This document shows positions 55,812-64,000 of a stretch of 64,000 bases of DNA, in pieces. Location of the stretch: positions 62,001 to 126,000 of the forward strand of contig NZ_VTPU01000002.1 of the NCBI RefSeq assembly GCF_008274785.1. Direction: 5' to 3'. This DNA is from Halomonas eurihalina. Its GTDB lineage: Bacteria > Pseudomonadota > Gammaproteobacteria > Pseudomonadales > Halomonadaceae. The notes under the pieces were generated by a model that had not been told where the DNA came from, ran no database searches, and saw only the letters and a program-made list of their open reading frames with translations. Each line of letters begins with the position of its first letter. Position 1 is the stretch's first letter. The position numbers were made by a program, and so were the translations under genes.

Positions 55812-57275
55812 ATGGATGCCGTCATGTTTCATCGCACGCTGAGCTGTTGTCTGCTGGTCTTGTCATTGCTGCCGTTGTCCGTCATGGCCTCGGGGTTTTC
55901 ACGACTCTCGTCGCTGACCGACGATGGTTTCCGCATTAGTGCCGAGGCACGCCTGCTGGGCACGGGGGATCGAGCGGACGAGACCCTGGCGAGTCTGTCG
56001 CCGACCCTTTCCCTGTCGCCGGCCTCGGTCTCCAAGGTATACACGGCCGCGGCGGCCCTCGACCGTTTTGGCCCCCAGCACCGCTTCACCACGCGCCTGG
56101 TCGGTACTGCCGAGCCCGGCCCCGATGGCATGCTCGCTGGCGATCTGGTCCTCGATGGCGGGGGCGATCCGGCGTTGACCAGCGAGGACCTGTGGCGGCT
56201 GGTACAGCGGCTGCATCAGGCCGGTGTGCGCGAGGTGACGGGGCAACTAATCGTCAGCCAGTGGCGCTTCGGCCCGGTGGAGTGCATCACCACCGATCGC
56301 TGCGAGGCACGTCGCCAGGTGGACAACGCCTACAGCGCCTTGCTTTCCTCCGCGGGCATCAACTTCGGCAACTGGTGCGTGCATGTCGCCCCGGGCTCGG
56401 CACCCGGCGCGTCCGCCGTGGTCACCGGCTGTGACAGCAAGGTTCTGCTGCCGGGCATCGACAACCGGGTCGACACCAAGGCCGCCGACAGCGGCACCCA
56501 GCTATCTGCACTGCGACTGACCGAGGGCGGTGGCGACGTGATGCGCCTTAGTGGCCAGATTTCCACCAACGCCCATCCTCGGGACCTCTATCGCGCCAGT
56601 GCCGATCCGGCCGACCAGACGGCGCAATTGCTGATGGCGATGCTCGAACGTGCCGGTATCCAGGTCCGTGGCGGGTATTCCACCAGCACCGTGCAGCCGC
56701 CGGGCTCGGCGCCACAGCTGGCGGCGGTGGATGGCAAGCCCCTCCAGGAAATCCTCCTGCGGACCCTCAATTACTCCAACAACTTCATGGCCGACGTCCT
56801 GGCGCTGGACATGGCGAACGGCCCGCGTCCAAGCCTGGAGCAGGGCGGCGCGGCTATCGAAGCCTTCGCTGCCGGCATTCCCGGCCATGGCCCGCTGACG
56901 CTGCGCAGCGGCAGTGGCCTGACACCGGAGAATCGCACCACCGCCAGTGGCGTGAACAGCCTGTTGGCCTACATGTTCGATCAGCCGTCGCTGTTTCCCA
57001 GCTTCGTGGCTGCCCTGCAGTCACCCAGCAACGGTGTGATGCGTTTCATCCGCAAGGGGCCGGCAAGCTTCCAGCAGCGCGTGATGATCAAGACCGGCAC
57101 CCTCAACGAACCGGTGCGGGTGCGCGCGATGACCGGCTACTTCCGCACCCGTTCGAATCGCTGGGGTGCCTTCACCGTGCTGGTCAACGGCACCGAGTCG
57201 ACGCCGTATCTCAACTGGACGATGGTGCTGGAACGTCTTTCCGAGGATTTGGCCCAACTTATTGAGTCACACTAG
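55812..57275 (+). CDS. dacB: D-alanyl-D-alanine carboxypeptidase/endopeptidase (PBP4 type)
   Basis: The roughly 487-residue precursor has a signal peptide (about residues 5-27) and a class C penicillin-binding domain. The SxxK serine is in LSPASVSKVYTAAAAL (about residue 66), SxN in LNYSNNFMADVLALD and KTG in MIKTGTLNEPVRV. A long insert between motifs one and two (about residues 95-290) is the mark of PBP4. It trims and opens cross-links in the peptidoglycan. The start could also be ATG 55824. Confidence 0.93.
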   Translation: MDAVMFHRTLSCCLLVLSLLPLSVMASGFSRLSSLTDDGFRISAEARLLGTGDRADETLASLSPTLSLSPASVSKVYTAAAALDRFGPQHRFTTRLVGTAEPGPDGMLAGDLVLDGGGDPALTSEDLWRLVQRLHQAGVREVTGQLIVSQWRFGPVECITTDRCEARRQVDNAYSALLSSAGINFGNWCVHVAPGSAPGASAVVTGCDSKVLLPGIDNRVDTKAADSGTQLSALRLTEGGGDVMRLSGQISTNAHPRDLYRASADPADQTAQLLMAMLERAGIQVRGGYSTSTVQPPGSAPQLAAVDGKPLQEILLRTLNYSNNFMADVLALDMANGPRPSLEQGGAAIEAFAAGIPGHGPLTLRSGSGLTPENRTTASGVNSLLAYMFDQPSLFPSFVAALQSPSNGVMRFIRKGPASFQQRVMIKTGTLNEPVRVRAMTGYFRTRSNRWGAFTVLVNGTESTPYLNWTMVLERLSEDLAQLIESH

Positions 57276-57286
57276 GAACCCCGACC

Positions 57287-57658
57287 ATGAAACCTGGACA
57301 CACCGGCTTTCGCCATCTGGTGCATTCCACTCGCTATTCCTTCAAGGGGCTCAGGGCGGCCTATCGCTACGAGTCGGCTTTTCGTCAGGAGATTGGCCTC
57401 TGCCTGGTGTTGATACCGCTGGCCTGGTGGATCGGCGAGGAGCCGGTGGAGTGGATCCTGCTGGTCGGCAGTTGCCTGCTGGTGTTGATCGTCGAGTTGC
57501 TCAACACCGCTGTCGAGAGCGTGGTGGATCGCATCGGTCCGGAGCGTCACAAGCTCTCCGGGCGTGCCAAGGACATCGGCTCGGCGGCGGTGATGCTGGC
57601 ATTGATCATCGCTGGCCTGACCTGGGGACTTTTGGTGTGGGACAAGTTCCTGGGCTGA
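57287..57658 (+). CDS. dgkA: Diacylglycerol kinase
   Basis: The 123-residue protein has three membrane helices and the DgkA motif VELLNTAVESVVDRIGPERHKLSGRAKDIGSAAVML (about residues 70-104) with the catalytic Glu in ELLNTA. It phosphorylates diacylglycerol to phosphatidate in the inner membrane. It follows dacB by eleven bases and is probably cotranscribed. Confidence 0.95.
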   Translation: MKPGHTGFRHLVHSTRYSFKGLRAAYRYESAFRQEIGLCLVLIPLAWWIGEEPVEWILLVGSCLLVLIVELLNTAVESVVDRIGPERHKLSGRAKDIGSAAVMLALIIAGLTWGLLVWDKFLG

Positions 57659-57743
57659 CGGGACACTTTTCGGACAGTGCCTAGTGTCAGGGGCGCCGGC
57701 TTGGTTATGCTGAGGGCATTCGCCAGCCGACGACGAGACGCCC

Positions 57744-60728
57744 ATGGCCCTGCCCGCTGATTTTCTGCCCCTGGATGCCATTCCCGAACCGCTGACCTCG
57801 GCGCTGCGGCATACATGGGAGCGTCTTGCCGCTTCGCTCGAGCAGGCCGACAACCTGGCCTCGATGCAGGGCCAGGAAGCACCCAGCGAGTGCTGGACGG
57901 CGCTGTCGGCCGGGCGGCGCGAACAGTTGGCCCGAGTGCTGGCCGTTTCCGGCTTCGCCGTGGAAACACTGGTGCGCCATCCCGACTGGCTCGCCCACCT
58001 GGATGCCGAGGGCGAGCTGGATGTAGTGCCTTCCGAGGCGACACTGCGCGAGTCGCTCGAGGAGCGCCTCGAAGACGCCGAGGACGAGGCAGCCATGCAC
58101 GCTGCCATCCGGCGTTTTCGGCAGGCCCGCATGCTGGGCATCGTGTGGCGCGACCTGACGCGCCCCGAGGGCATCGACATGTGGCGCACCAGCGGCGCCG
58201 TGTCGCGCCTGGCCGAGATCTGCCTGGAGGCGGCCCTGAGCTGGCTCGAGAAGCACGTCGAGCCGCGCTGGGGACGCCCCGCCGCGCGAGCCGACGGCAG
58301 CGAGCAGCGCCTGGTGGTGCTGGGCATGGGCAAACTGGGCGCCGGCGAGCTCAATCTCTCTTCCGATATCGACCTGATCTTCGCCTTTCCAGAGAAGGGC
58401 GAGACCCAGGGTGGACGCAAGTCGCTGGAACATCAGGAATATTTCACCAAGCTCGGCCAGAAGCTGATTGCCGCGCTGGACGCGATGACCGCCGATGGCT
58501 TCGCCTTTCGGGTCGACATGCGGCTGCGCCCTCTGGGGGATGGTGGCCCCCTGATCGGCAGCTTTGCCTCCCTGGCCAGCTACTATCAGGATCAAGGCCG
58601 GGAGTGGGAGCGCTACGCCATGCTCAAGGCGCGGCCGGTGGCTGGCGACCTCGACGCTGGCGATGAATTGCTGGCGAGCCTGCGGCCCTTCGTCTATCGC
58701 AAGTATCTCGACTTCGGCGCCATCGAGTCGCTGCGTGAACTGAAGTCGATGATCAATCGCGAGGTCAAGCGCCGCGGTATGGAGGACAACATCAAGCTCG
58801 GCCCCGGCGGCATTCGCGAGGTCGAGTTCGTGGTCCAGGCCTTCCAGTTGATTCGCGGGGGGCGCGATACCGAGCTTCAGGTGACCTCGTTGCGCGCCGC
58901 GCTCGAACGACTGCCGGCACTGGGGCTGCTGCCGCAGGGGGTGGTCGACGAGCTCGAACCGGATTACCGCTACCTGCGCGATCTGGAGCATGTCCTGCAG
59001 GCGCTCGAAGACCGTCAGACCCAGACCCTGCCCGAAGGCGAGATCGAGCGCGAGCGCGTCGCCCTGGGATTAGGCATGGAAGACTGGCCGGCGGTGATGG
59101 GGCGTCTCGACGAAGTTCGCGCCCGGGTGCGTCGGCATTTCGATGGGGTGATCGCCGATCCCGAGGAGGAGGCGGAGCAGGACGATGGGGCCGCGGACTC
59201 GAACAGTGGCGTCGATCTCGAGGAGTGGCGCGCCCTGTGGCGTGGCCATGAAAACGACGAGGAGGCCCTGGCGTTGCTCGAGACCGGCGGTTTCGTCGCG
59301 GCGGCGGCCAGCCATCGTCGGCTGATGGCGCTGCGTCGTTCCCGTCAAGTCCAGAGCATGCAGCGCATCGGCTTCGAGCGCCTCGATGCCTTGATGCCGT
59401 TGCTGCTGGAGGCCGCCGCGGACAGCGACGCGCCCGACACTGCCCTGGAGCGTGTATTGCCGCTGATCGAGGCGGTACTGCGGCGCACCGCCTATCTGGC
59501 GCTGCTGCGCGAGAATCCGGTGGCGCTCGAGCACCTCATGCGCTTGTGCAGCGCCAGTCCCTGGATCGCCGAGCAGTTGGCGCGCTACCCCATCCTGCTC
59601 GACGAGCTGCTCACCCCGGATACCCTCTATACCCCGGCGGACAAGGAGCGCCTGGCCGACGAGCTGCGCCAGACCCTGGGGCGGATTCCCGAGGATGACG
59701 AGGAAGGCCAGCTCGAGGCACTGCGGGTGTTCAAGCATGCCCAGGTGCTGCACGTTGCCGCCTCGGACATCGCCGGGACGCGCCACTTGATGAAGGTCAG
59801 CGATTATCTGACCTATATCGCCGAAGTGGTGCTCGAGGCGGTGCTGGCCATGGCCTGGAAGCACCTGACCCGCAAGCACGGCGTTCCCGAGCGCCGAGAG
59901 GGCGGTCGCTGCGACCAGGTGCCGGAGTTTCTGATCGTCGGCTACGGCAAGCTCGGAGGCATCGAGCTTGGTTATGGCTCGGATCTGGATCTGGTGTTCC
60001 TGCACGATGGTGCCGGGCAGGGCAGCACCGACGGCCCGAGACCTATCGACAACGCCGTGTTCTTTACCCGGCTCGGGCAGCGCATCATCCATTTGCTGAC
60101 GGCGATGACACCGGCGGGCAGCCTCTACGAGGTCGACATGCGCCTGCGTCCCTCGGGCAACTCGGGGCTGCTGGTCTCGAGCCTCGACGCCTTCGCCGAT
60201 TACCAGCGCCGCGAAGCCTGGACCTGGGAGCATCAGGCTCTGGTTCGGGCACGCGTGGTGGCGGGCCACGAAACGTTGAGCGAGCGTTTCGCCGAGATTC
60301 GCTGCGATATCCTCGGCGGCGAACGCGACCTCGGCGAGCTGCGGAGCGAGGTCGTGGCCATGCGTAACCGGATGCGCGAGCATCTTGCCGGCAAGAGTGA
60401 AGCCGGCAGCTTCGATCTCAAGCATGACCCGGGCGGCATGGTCGATATTGAATTCCTGTGCCAGTACGCGGTACTGGCCATGGGGCACGAAACGCCCGAA
60501 CTGCTCACCTACAGCGATAACATGCGCATCCTCGAAACCCTGGAGGAGACCGGCCGACTGCCGGCCGACGACTGTCGCCGGCTTCGTGAGGCCTACCTGG
60601 CCTGCCGCACGGCATCCCATCGCTCGGCCCTGACGGGCGACCCGGCCCGTGGCAGTGTCGAGGACTTCCAGGCGCATTGCGATGCCGTCATCGCGGTGTG
60701 GGAACGGCTGCTCGAGCCGGCCTCATGA
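57744..60728 (+). CDS. glnE: Bifunctional glutamine synthetase adenylyltransferase/deadenylase
   Basis: GlnE sets the activity of glutamine synthetase by adding or removing AMP under PII control. The 994-residue protein has two nucleotidyltransferase domains: the deadenylase with GMGKLGAGELNLSSDIDLIF (about residue 193) and the adenylyltransferase with GYGKLGGIELGYGSDLDLVF (about residue 731). Each is followed by a helical regulatory part (the first includes LGPGGIREVEFVVQAFQL and the second KHDPGGMVDIEFLCQY). The length is typical. An 86-base gap follows dgkA. Confidence 0.97.
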   Translation: MALPADFLPLDAIPEPLTSALRHTWERLAASLEQADNLASMQGQEAPSECWTALSAGRREQLARVLAVSGFAVETLVRHPDWLAHLDAEGELDVVPSEATLRESLEERLEDAEDEAAMHAAIRRFRQARMLGIVWRDLTRPEGIDMWRTSGAVSRLAEICLEAALSWLEKHVEPRWGRPAARADGSEQRLVVLGMGKLGAGELNLSSDIDLIFAFPEKGETQGGRKSLEHQEYFTKLGQKLIAALDAMTADGFAFRVDMRLRPLGDGGPLIGSFASLASYYQDQGREWERYAMLKARPVAGDLDAGDELLASLRPFVYRKYLDFGAIESLRELKSMINREVKRRGMEDNIKLGPGGIREVEFVVQAFQLIRGGRDTELQVTSLRAALERLPALGLLPQGVVDELEPDYRYLRDLEHVLQALEDRQTQTLPEGEIERERVALGLGMEDWPAVMGRLDEVRARVRRHFDGVIADPEEEAEQDDGAADSNSGVDLEEWRALWRGHENDEEALALLETGGFVAAAASHRRLMALRRSRQVQSMQRIGFERLDALMPLLLEAAADSDAPDTALERVLPLIEAVLRRTAYLALLRENPVALEHLMRLCSASPWIAEQLARYPILLDELLTPDTLYTPADKERLADELRQTLGRIPEDDEEGQLEALRVFKHAQVLHVAASDIAGTRHLMKVSDYLTYIAEVVLEAVLAMAWKHLTRKHGVPERREGGRCDQVPEFLIVGYGKLGGIELGYGSDLDLVFLHDGAGQGSTDGPRPIDNAVFFTRLGQRIIHLLTAMTPAGSLYEVDMRLRPSGNSGLLVSSLDAFADYQRREAWTWEHQALVRARVVAGHETLSERFAEIRCDILGGERDLGELRSEVVAMRNRMREHLAGKSEAGSFDLKHDPGGMVDIEFLCQYAVLAMGHETPELLTYSDNMRILETLEETGRLPADDCRRLREAYLACRTASHRSALTGDPARGSVEDFQAHCDAVIAVWERLLEPAS

Positions 60729-60758
60729 AACCGGCTCATCGATAAGGAAACCATCACG

Positions 60759-61193
60759 ATGCACAAGGTCCTGGTCCTGCATGGCCCCAACCTCAACCTG
60801 CTGGGTACGCGTCAGCCGGAGATCTACGGCGACGAGACCCTGGCGGATATCGACAATGCCCTGCGCGAGCGGGCGGCCCAGGCCGGCTGGGAGATCGCCT
60901 GCCGTCAGAGTAACCACGAGGGCGAACTGATCGATGCCATCCATGCTGCCCGCCTCGACGGAACCGACGCGATCATCATCAACCCGGCGGCCTATACCCA
61001 CACCTCGGTGGCGATTCTCGACGCCCTCAACGCCTTCGATGGCCGAGTCATCGAGGTGCACCTATCCAACGTCCACAAGCGCGAGGCCTTTCGCCACCAC
61101 TCCTATGTCTCGCTGCGGGCCGACGGGGTGATCGCCGGCCTCGGCAGTCAGGGCTATCATGCTGCCCTGGAGGCATTGATCGCGGCTGGATGA
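60759..61193 (+). CDS. aroQ: 3-dehydroquinate dehydratase, type II
   Basis: The 144-residue enzyme acts in the shikimate path. It has [19 protein letters not shown] (residues about 5-23, with catalytic Arg and Tyr), [17 protein letters not shown] (Asn and His of the active site at about 76-92) and [17 protein letters not shown] (His near 103). A 30-base gap follows glnE. In many gammaproteobacteria accBC comes next; here it does not. Confidence 0.96.
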   Translation: MHKVLVLHGPNLNLLGTRQPEIYGDETLADIDNALRERAAQAGWEIACRQSNHEGELIDAIHAARLDGTDAIIINPAAYTHTSVAILDALNAFDGRVIEVHLSNVHKREAFRHHSYVSLRADGVIAGLGSQGYHAALEALIAAG

Positions 61194-61313
61194 ACGACAC
61201 GTCGGACCAGCTTCGGTGGTGACTTGCGCCGGATTTATAGCCCTTAACGGGACGGCTGAGCTGCAGGCAGACTAAAGCCCAGGGCTTCATTCATCGATCC
61301 TGCCTTCCCAATC

Positions 61314-62372
61314 TCAGGGGATGATCTTCTCGGCGCGAAGCCGATCGAATAGATCAAAAAAGGCGCCGCGTGTCTCGCGGAAATGGTCGAAGCCGAAGTC
61401 GCGGGACTTGGTGGTGTCGTTGACACATTCCTGGTCGCGACCCAGGTCGGCATCGGTGTGCCACCAGGAAGCCAGCTTGCCGACGTCCGGCTCGACGAGA
61501 TCGTGCTTCGCGGCGATTTCGCGCTAGGTCAATGCCGCGTCAGCCATCTGATTCTCCAGCGGCTGTGGTGTCTCGGGGCAGTCAGCCACCTCGAGGCCGA
61601 AGTATTCGCCGATCTCTTGCCACATGCGGCGCCAGCGGAAGACATCGCCATTGACTGTATTGAAGGCTTGATTCGCTGCGCCCGGCGTGGTCGCCGCCCA
61701 TTCCATCTGCCGTGCCAGCACGAGTGCATCGGTCATGTCGGTCAGCGCATTCCACTGAGTCTGCGATCCCGGAAATACGAACGGCTGGCCAGTTGCCTTG
61801 CAGATCGAGGCGTAAACGGCAATCGTCGTGCCCATGTTCATGGCGTTGCCGCGGGCATATCCGATCACGGTGTGCGGTCGGTGCACGTTCCAGGCAAAGC
61901 CGTGATGCTCGGCGGCCTCGAACAGCACGTCTTCCAAGGCGTAGTAGAAGTTATCGCCCGGCACGCGCGGCTCGAATTCACGGAACGGAGTCTCGATACG
62001 CCCGCTACCATAGGCCTCGAACGATCCAAGATACTGTTTGGTGCCTGTCACCAGTGAGGCATGTTGCAGGTTATCGCTATCGAGCGCTTCGAATAGATGA
62101 CGCATCATCGCGCTGTTGGCCTCGACGTTGGCCTTCTCGTCGTCGCGACGAATCCAGGTGCAGTAGAAAACGTGTGTGATCGGCAGCCCGGCGAGCGCTT
62201 GCTCGGTGGCCGGCTTGTCCAGCAGATCGGCGGCAACGGGAATCACGCCGCTCTGTTCGGTGGCTCGGCGCGATAGACCGTAAACGGTCCACCCGCTGGC
62301 AACCAGATAAGAAGCCAGATTGCCGCCGGTGATACCGGTGGCGCCCACAACGAGTGCTGTGCCTTTGCGCAT
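61314..62372 (-). pseudogene. PRISE-like SDR-family oxidoreductase with an in-frame amber codon
   Basis: The frame runs 352 codons from ATG 62372 to a TGA at 61314-61316 and is broken only by TAG at 61524-61526. The product starts ALVVGATGITGGNLASYLV (NADP-binding TGxxGxxG) and has the PRISE-type NFYYALEDVLFE (Tyr-x-x-x-Asp variant of YxxxK) and AWNVHRPHTVIGYARGNAMN. After the stop the same frame still reads REIAAKHDLVEPDVGKLASWWHTDADLGR, the normal family C-terminus, where I recall a Trp before REIAAKH. TGG to TAG is the likely change. The shorter product (282 residues) lacks the end of the substrate domain. Divergent from a LysR gene. Confidence 0.75.
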
Positions 62373-62500
62373 GATCGGTGCCCTCTTGGAAGTTCGAGAA
62401 GATCCGGCTTCACGCCAGATCGATGGATGCAGTTTGATAGAGGGCAACTGTTGCTACAATCGGTAGTATTGCAAATCTTTATTGCGTAGAGCGCAACACA

Positions 62501-63448
62501 ATGAGCCTTGATGCGATGGACTTGAACGCCCTGCGCGTATTCGAACGTGTCGCCGCCACCGGCAGTTTTACCGCCGCCGCGTACCATTTTCACCGCGCCG
62601 TATCATCCGTTTCGCGACAGATTCGTGGACTGGAAGAATCGGTGGGGCAGCCGCTGTTCTATCGGCACACCCGTGCCGTCACTCTGACCGAGGCCGGTTG
62701 GCGCTATTACGAAGAGGTGCGCGATATTCTCGAACGCCTCGACATGGCAACCGAAGCGCTGAATCAACCACAGGCGGAACCTAGTGGTGTGTTGCGCATC
62801 AATGCTCCGGTGGCCTTCGGCCAGCGCCAGATCGTGCCGTTGCTTCATCGCTTTCAATGCCGTTTCCCGGGTATCAAGGCGGAGCTGCAGTTGAGCGATC
62901 ACGTCGTTGACCCGGTGCGCGAAGGCCATGACATTACCTTCCGAGTCGGTAATTTATCCGATTCATCGCTGATTGCACGGCAACTGGCGCCGATGAACTA
63001 CGTCGTCGCAGCGTCACCCGACTACCTGGCAAGGCGGGGAAGGCCGGAAGCTCCCGAGGCACTTGTCGAGCATGACTGCCTGATCTATCAGGGAGAGCTG
63101 GGCCGCCAGCGTTGGTATTTCCAGCAGGACGACGGGGAGAGGGAAGTCGCCCATGAGGTCGATGGTAGCCTCGTCAGCAATGATGCCGAGAGCTTGCTGA
63201 GGGCGGCGCTTCTTGGCCAGGGGCTGGTCATTTTCCCCACCTGGCTGATCGCTGAGGAGTTGGCCTCGGGGACTCTGGTGGCGCTGCTCGAGGCATGGCG
63301 TGGCGAGGTCATGCCCGGCCATCGCGAGCTTTATGTCTTGACGTCCGAGCGCCGGCTCAGGGCACCCAAGGTGCGTGCCTTCATGGATTTTGTGCTCGAG
63401 GAGGTGTCGCCTTTCCCGCCTTGGGATGGCTGGCGAGAAAGGCGGTAG
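62501..63448 (+). CDS. LysR-family transcriptional regulator
   Basis: The 315-residue protein has the LysR helix-turn-helix (LNALRVFERVAATGSFTAAAYHFHRAVSSVSRQIRGLEE, residues about 7-45) and a substrate domain of the CrgA/YafC-like group (APVAFGQRQIVPLLHRFQCRFPGIKAEL). It is divergent from the amber-interrupted SDR gene, 128 bases away, and may have controlled it. The spacer holds AT-rich, GCGCAA-bearing dyads near 62480-62500. Confidence 0.92.
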   Translation: MSLDAMDLNALRVFERVAATGSFTAAAYHFHRAVSSVSRQIRGLEESVGQPLFYRHTRAVTLTEAGWRYYEEVRDILERLDMATEALNQPQAEPSGVLRINAPVAFGQRQIVPLLHRFQCRFPGIKAELQLSDHVVDPVREGHDITFRVGNLSDSSLIARQLAPMNYVVAASPDYLARRGRPEAPEALVEHDCLIYQGELGRQRWYFQQDDGEREVAHEVDGSLVSNDAESLLRAALLGQGLVIFPTWLIAEELASGTLVALLEAWRGEVMPGHRELYVLTSERRLRAPKVRAFMDFVLEEVSPFPPWDGWRERR

Positions 63449-63500
63449 CCCGATTCATGTTCAGGAGCATGCATGTACCGCCATGGGACACGCTTTCGAG

Positions 63501-64000
63501 CTAGCCGGAGGACAGGGCGAACAGGCTGCTATGCCGCATCAGCCACAGCACCAGGCTGATGGTCACAAAGGAGCCAAGGGTGCTGACCATCAGGGCGGCG
63601 GCAGTGATATCGCTCAGCCCGAAGCGCTGCCCGAATATCGGATAGACGCTGATCATCGGGGCACAGGCGAACAGCAGGGCGCCGGTAAGCAGCAGTGGGT
63701 CGATATCCGGCAGCAGAAGGAAAATGCCGAACACCGCCAACGGGTGCAGCACCAGCTTGCCGATGGCGATCTGGCCCATGTCCCGGACCATGCCCTTGGG
63801 GCGCAGGCCGTACAGCGAGCCGCCGATCACGAAGAGTGCAGCGGGGCCGGCGGCACCGGCCAGCATATCGATGGCCTTGGTCAGGGGAGCAGGGATGGGG
63901 CGGCCCATTACGGCGAGCAGAACACCAATCAGCAGTCCGATCAGCACGGGGTTGCGCACCAGGCGAAGAGCTGTCTGGTGCAGTGTCCCGCGGAAGCCAT
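63501..64000 (-). CDS. AEC-family transporter, partial
   Basis: The frame enters at the right edge and ends at 63501; about 166 residues of the C-terminal half are visible. It holds about five hydrophobic helices, with LAGAAGPAALFVIGGSLYGL and FACAPMISVYPIFGQRFG, typical of the auxin efflux carrier (AEC/YfdV-like) family of the BART superfamily, with the GASP-like discontinuous helices. The substrate could be malate, malonate or another anion. The start is outside the window. Confidence 0.85.
   Translation of the reverse strand, partial: GFRGTLHQTALRLVRNPVLIGLLIGVLLAVMGRPIPAPLTKAIDMLAGAAGPAALFVIGGSLYGLRPKGMVRDMGQIAIGKLVLHPLAVFGIFLLLPDIDPLLLTGALLFACAPMISVYPIFGQRFGLSDITAAALMVSTLGSFVTISLVLWLMRHSSLFALSSG

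Noticed and set aside
59070..60677. 535-codon minus-strand frame opposite glnE
   Set aside because: No family features; glnE is clearly the coding strand with both catalytic domains.

Overview
The window reads as the chromosome of a high-GC, salt-adapted gammaproteobacterium, most likely Halomonas or a close relative (Halomonadaceae). The reasons are a 332-residue ectoine hydroxylase with the long N-terminus seen in halomonads, a FabY-type ketoacyl-ACP synthase, a four-gene hisB-hisH-hisA-hisF run, and acidic, Glu/Asp-rich proteins. This is an inference from gene content; no 16S rRNA lies in the window.

Positions 1-7,384 are accessory and decayed. They hold an ArdC-like C-terminal remnant with in-frame stops, a gene for a tandem TetR regulator, an internally deleted IS3-family element, an SNF2-type helicase with a deletion/frameshift, an intact-looking DUF6094-like methyltransferase, a 5'-truncated conserved protein and a 3'-truncated ParA. 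The block ends at the 3' side of a tRNA-Thr gene. I read it as the eroded end of an integrative conjugative element or genomic island. Three tRNA genes (Thr-TGT, Gln-TTG, Phe-GAA) mark the return to core genome.

From 7.7 kb on, the window is mostly housekeeping: yggX-mutY, asmA and a PanZ-like acetyltransferase, then hisBHAF. Next come a zinc-uptake locus (znuB-znuC, divergent znuA, zinT-like) with two matching Zur-type operators, ectD, an FAH-family enzyme, a PQQ glucose/quinate-type dehydrogenase, speA, srkA, a DUF2782 gene and polA.

The middle (29.7-38.7 kb) has an ABM-family protein with a divergent ArsR-type regulator, and a lipoprotein gene. An iron(III) ABC transporter follows, with its ATPase gene facing the other way from its permease and binding-protein genes. 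A three-gene TRAP transporter closes this part. Then come tmcA, pepD, rmuC, dps, two small lipoprotein genes, a HIT protein, an entericidin-like peptide, a YciA-like thioesterase, an AtoE-type transporter, a MATE pump, a ferredoxin, coaD, fabY and a TrmB-like methyltransferase.

The right end holds a LysR regulator divergent from a PACE + EmrE-type SMR efflux pair, with nested palindromes between them. It continues with dacB, dgkA, glnE, aroQ, a PRISE-like SDR gene split by an amber codon, a divergent LysR regulator, and a partial AEC-family transporter cut by the window edge.

I did not find a clearly new biological system. The strongest leads are the island scars next to tRNA-Thr, the LysR/PACE/SMR control region, the zinc regulon, a 119-bp imperfect palindrome upstream of polA, and the amber-interrupted SDR gene.
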